This document shows positions 5,125 to 5,524 of a stretch of DNA of 5,524 nt, in pieces; within the stretch, counting starts at the first letter, position 1, and the number at the start of each line of letters is the position of its first letter. The stretch is taken from the NCBI GenBank assembly GCA_905479515.1, contig CAJQMX010000319.1:1-5524 (forward strand), in the 5' to 3' direction. Under the pieces are notes generated by a model that saw only the letters and a list, made by a program, of their open reading frames with translations, had not been told where the DNA came from and ran no database searches. This DNA comes from an uncultured Parasphingopyxis sp. Lineage in GTDB: Bacteria; Pseudomonadota; Alphaproteobacteria; Sphingomonadales; Sphingomonadaceae. A program made the translations under genes and the position numbers.

Positions 5125-5524
5125 CTATTGCCCTGCTGGCTCGCGGAGCGCAGCGTTCGCAGCCGCGAACATGGCTTCGGGGTCGAACTTCAGGGGATGG
5201 TCAGCAAAGGCCATGCCGATAGATGCGTCGATCGCAATCGTTTCGCCCTGCCAGGCAATGGGCGCAAGCACCCCTGCAATGCGATCTTGCGCAAGTTTGC
5301 GAAGGGCGTGGTTTGACCTGCCCTTGGGCAGCAGCACGGCGAACTTGGCACCGCCTATCTGGCTGATCATGGCGGCATCGGGAAAGGCGGATTTGAGCCG
5401 GTGGCCGAATGTGCCGGCACAGCCTTCTGCCGCGCCGATCCTGCGAAACTGATTGATGCCCCTGCCACAGTGCAGGTCAACAAGAAGCAGTGCGCCCAGC
5501 GGGGCAAGGGAAGAACAGCCGACC
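5125..5524 (-). CDS. GGDEF-domain protein with degenerate signature (C-terminal part; start lies beyond the window)
   Basis: The frame is open from the window edge to TAG at 5127-5125, giving 132 residues of the C-terminal end. It has the outline of a GGDEF (diguanylate cyclase) domain: LAPLGALLLVDL, where the Asp matches the first metal-binding position; then INQFRRIG; then the signature region QIGGAKFAVLLP (about 5361-5326); and finally IAIDASIGMAF and MFAAANAAL. The signature is GGAKF instead of GGDEF, so the catalytic Asp/Glu pair is lost. No RxxD inhibitory site is visible just before it, and the usual FKxIND and GHxxGD motifs are also eroded. It is therefore very probably unable to make cyclic di-GMP and may act as a sensor, binding or structural domain. 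The frame itself is intact, so this is not an obvious pseudogene. An in-frame ATG at 5370 lies in the middle of the domain and is not the start. N-terminal domains are outside the window. Confidence 0.8.
   Translation of the reverse strand, partial: VGCSSLAPLGALLLVDLHCGRGINQFRRIGAAEGCAGTFGHRLKSAFPDAAMISQIGGAKFAVLLPKGRSNHALRKLAQDRIAGVLAPIAWQGETIAIDASIGMAFADHPLKFDPEAMFAAANAALREPAGQ

Noticed and set aside
4614..5452. Plus-strand frames of 142-144 codons
   Set aside because: They are antisense to the signal peptide region of the peptidase and to the GGDEF fragment; translations look like shadows.

Overview
The window looks like ordinary chromosomal DNA of an alphaproteobacterium, most likely in the Sphingomonadales/Erythrobacter neighbourhood. 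That guess rests on the moderately high GC (upper fifties percent by eye), the codon usage and the style of the proteins. No marker gene in the window settles the taxonomy. I see no transposase, integrase, CRISPR array, rRNA or tRNA, and genes fill nearly all of the sequence.

Layout. (a) 17-1144 (+) encodes a membrane-anchored endonuclease/exonuclease/phosphatase (EEP) family protein. It is the only confident plus-strand gene, and an upstream gene may overlap its start. (b) 3682 down to 1151 (-) is a tightly packed cluster, in transcription order: a YpeA-type GNAT acetyltransferase, an unknown 77-residue protein, PurT (formate-dependent GAR transformylase), a YffB/ArsC-like thioredoxin-fold protein, and a DUF427 protein. 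Gaps are 31 and 7 bases and the last two junctions overlap by 1-4 bases, so this reads as one operon. It meets the EEP gene tail to tail with only 6 bases between the stops. (c) 3684-3917 is the leader of that cluster. It holds an inverted repeat around a strong Shine-Dalgarno sequence and a 52-codon ORF that ends one base before the likely GNAT start codon. (d) 4991-3918 (-) encodes an exported protein with a zinc-metallopeptidase HExxH motif. (e) 5523-5125 (-) is the C-terminal part of a GGDEF-domain protein whose signature has degenerated to GGAKF. It runs off the window edge.

How the genes fit together. Only PurT has a well-understood job, the third step of de novo purine synthesis using formate and ATP. 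Its operon partners are families that are widespread but poorly defined. The co-transcription suggests shared housekeeping control, not a dedicated pathway. The peptidase and the GGDEF protein are probably separate units, because a promoter-like TTGACT element lies between them.

I did not find a convincing new system. The most interesting part is the short leader at about 3684-3873, where a hairpin, a strong ribosome-binding site, a small ORF and a start codon with no Shine-Dalgarno of its own line up in a way that suggests translational coupling.
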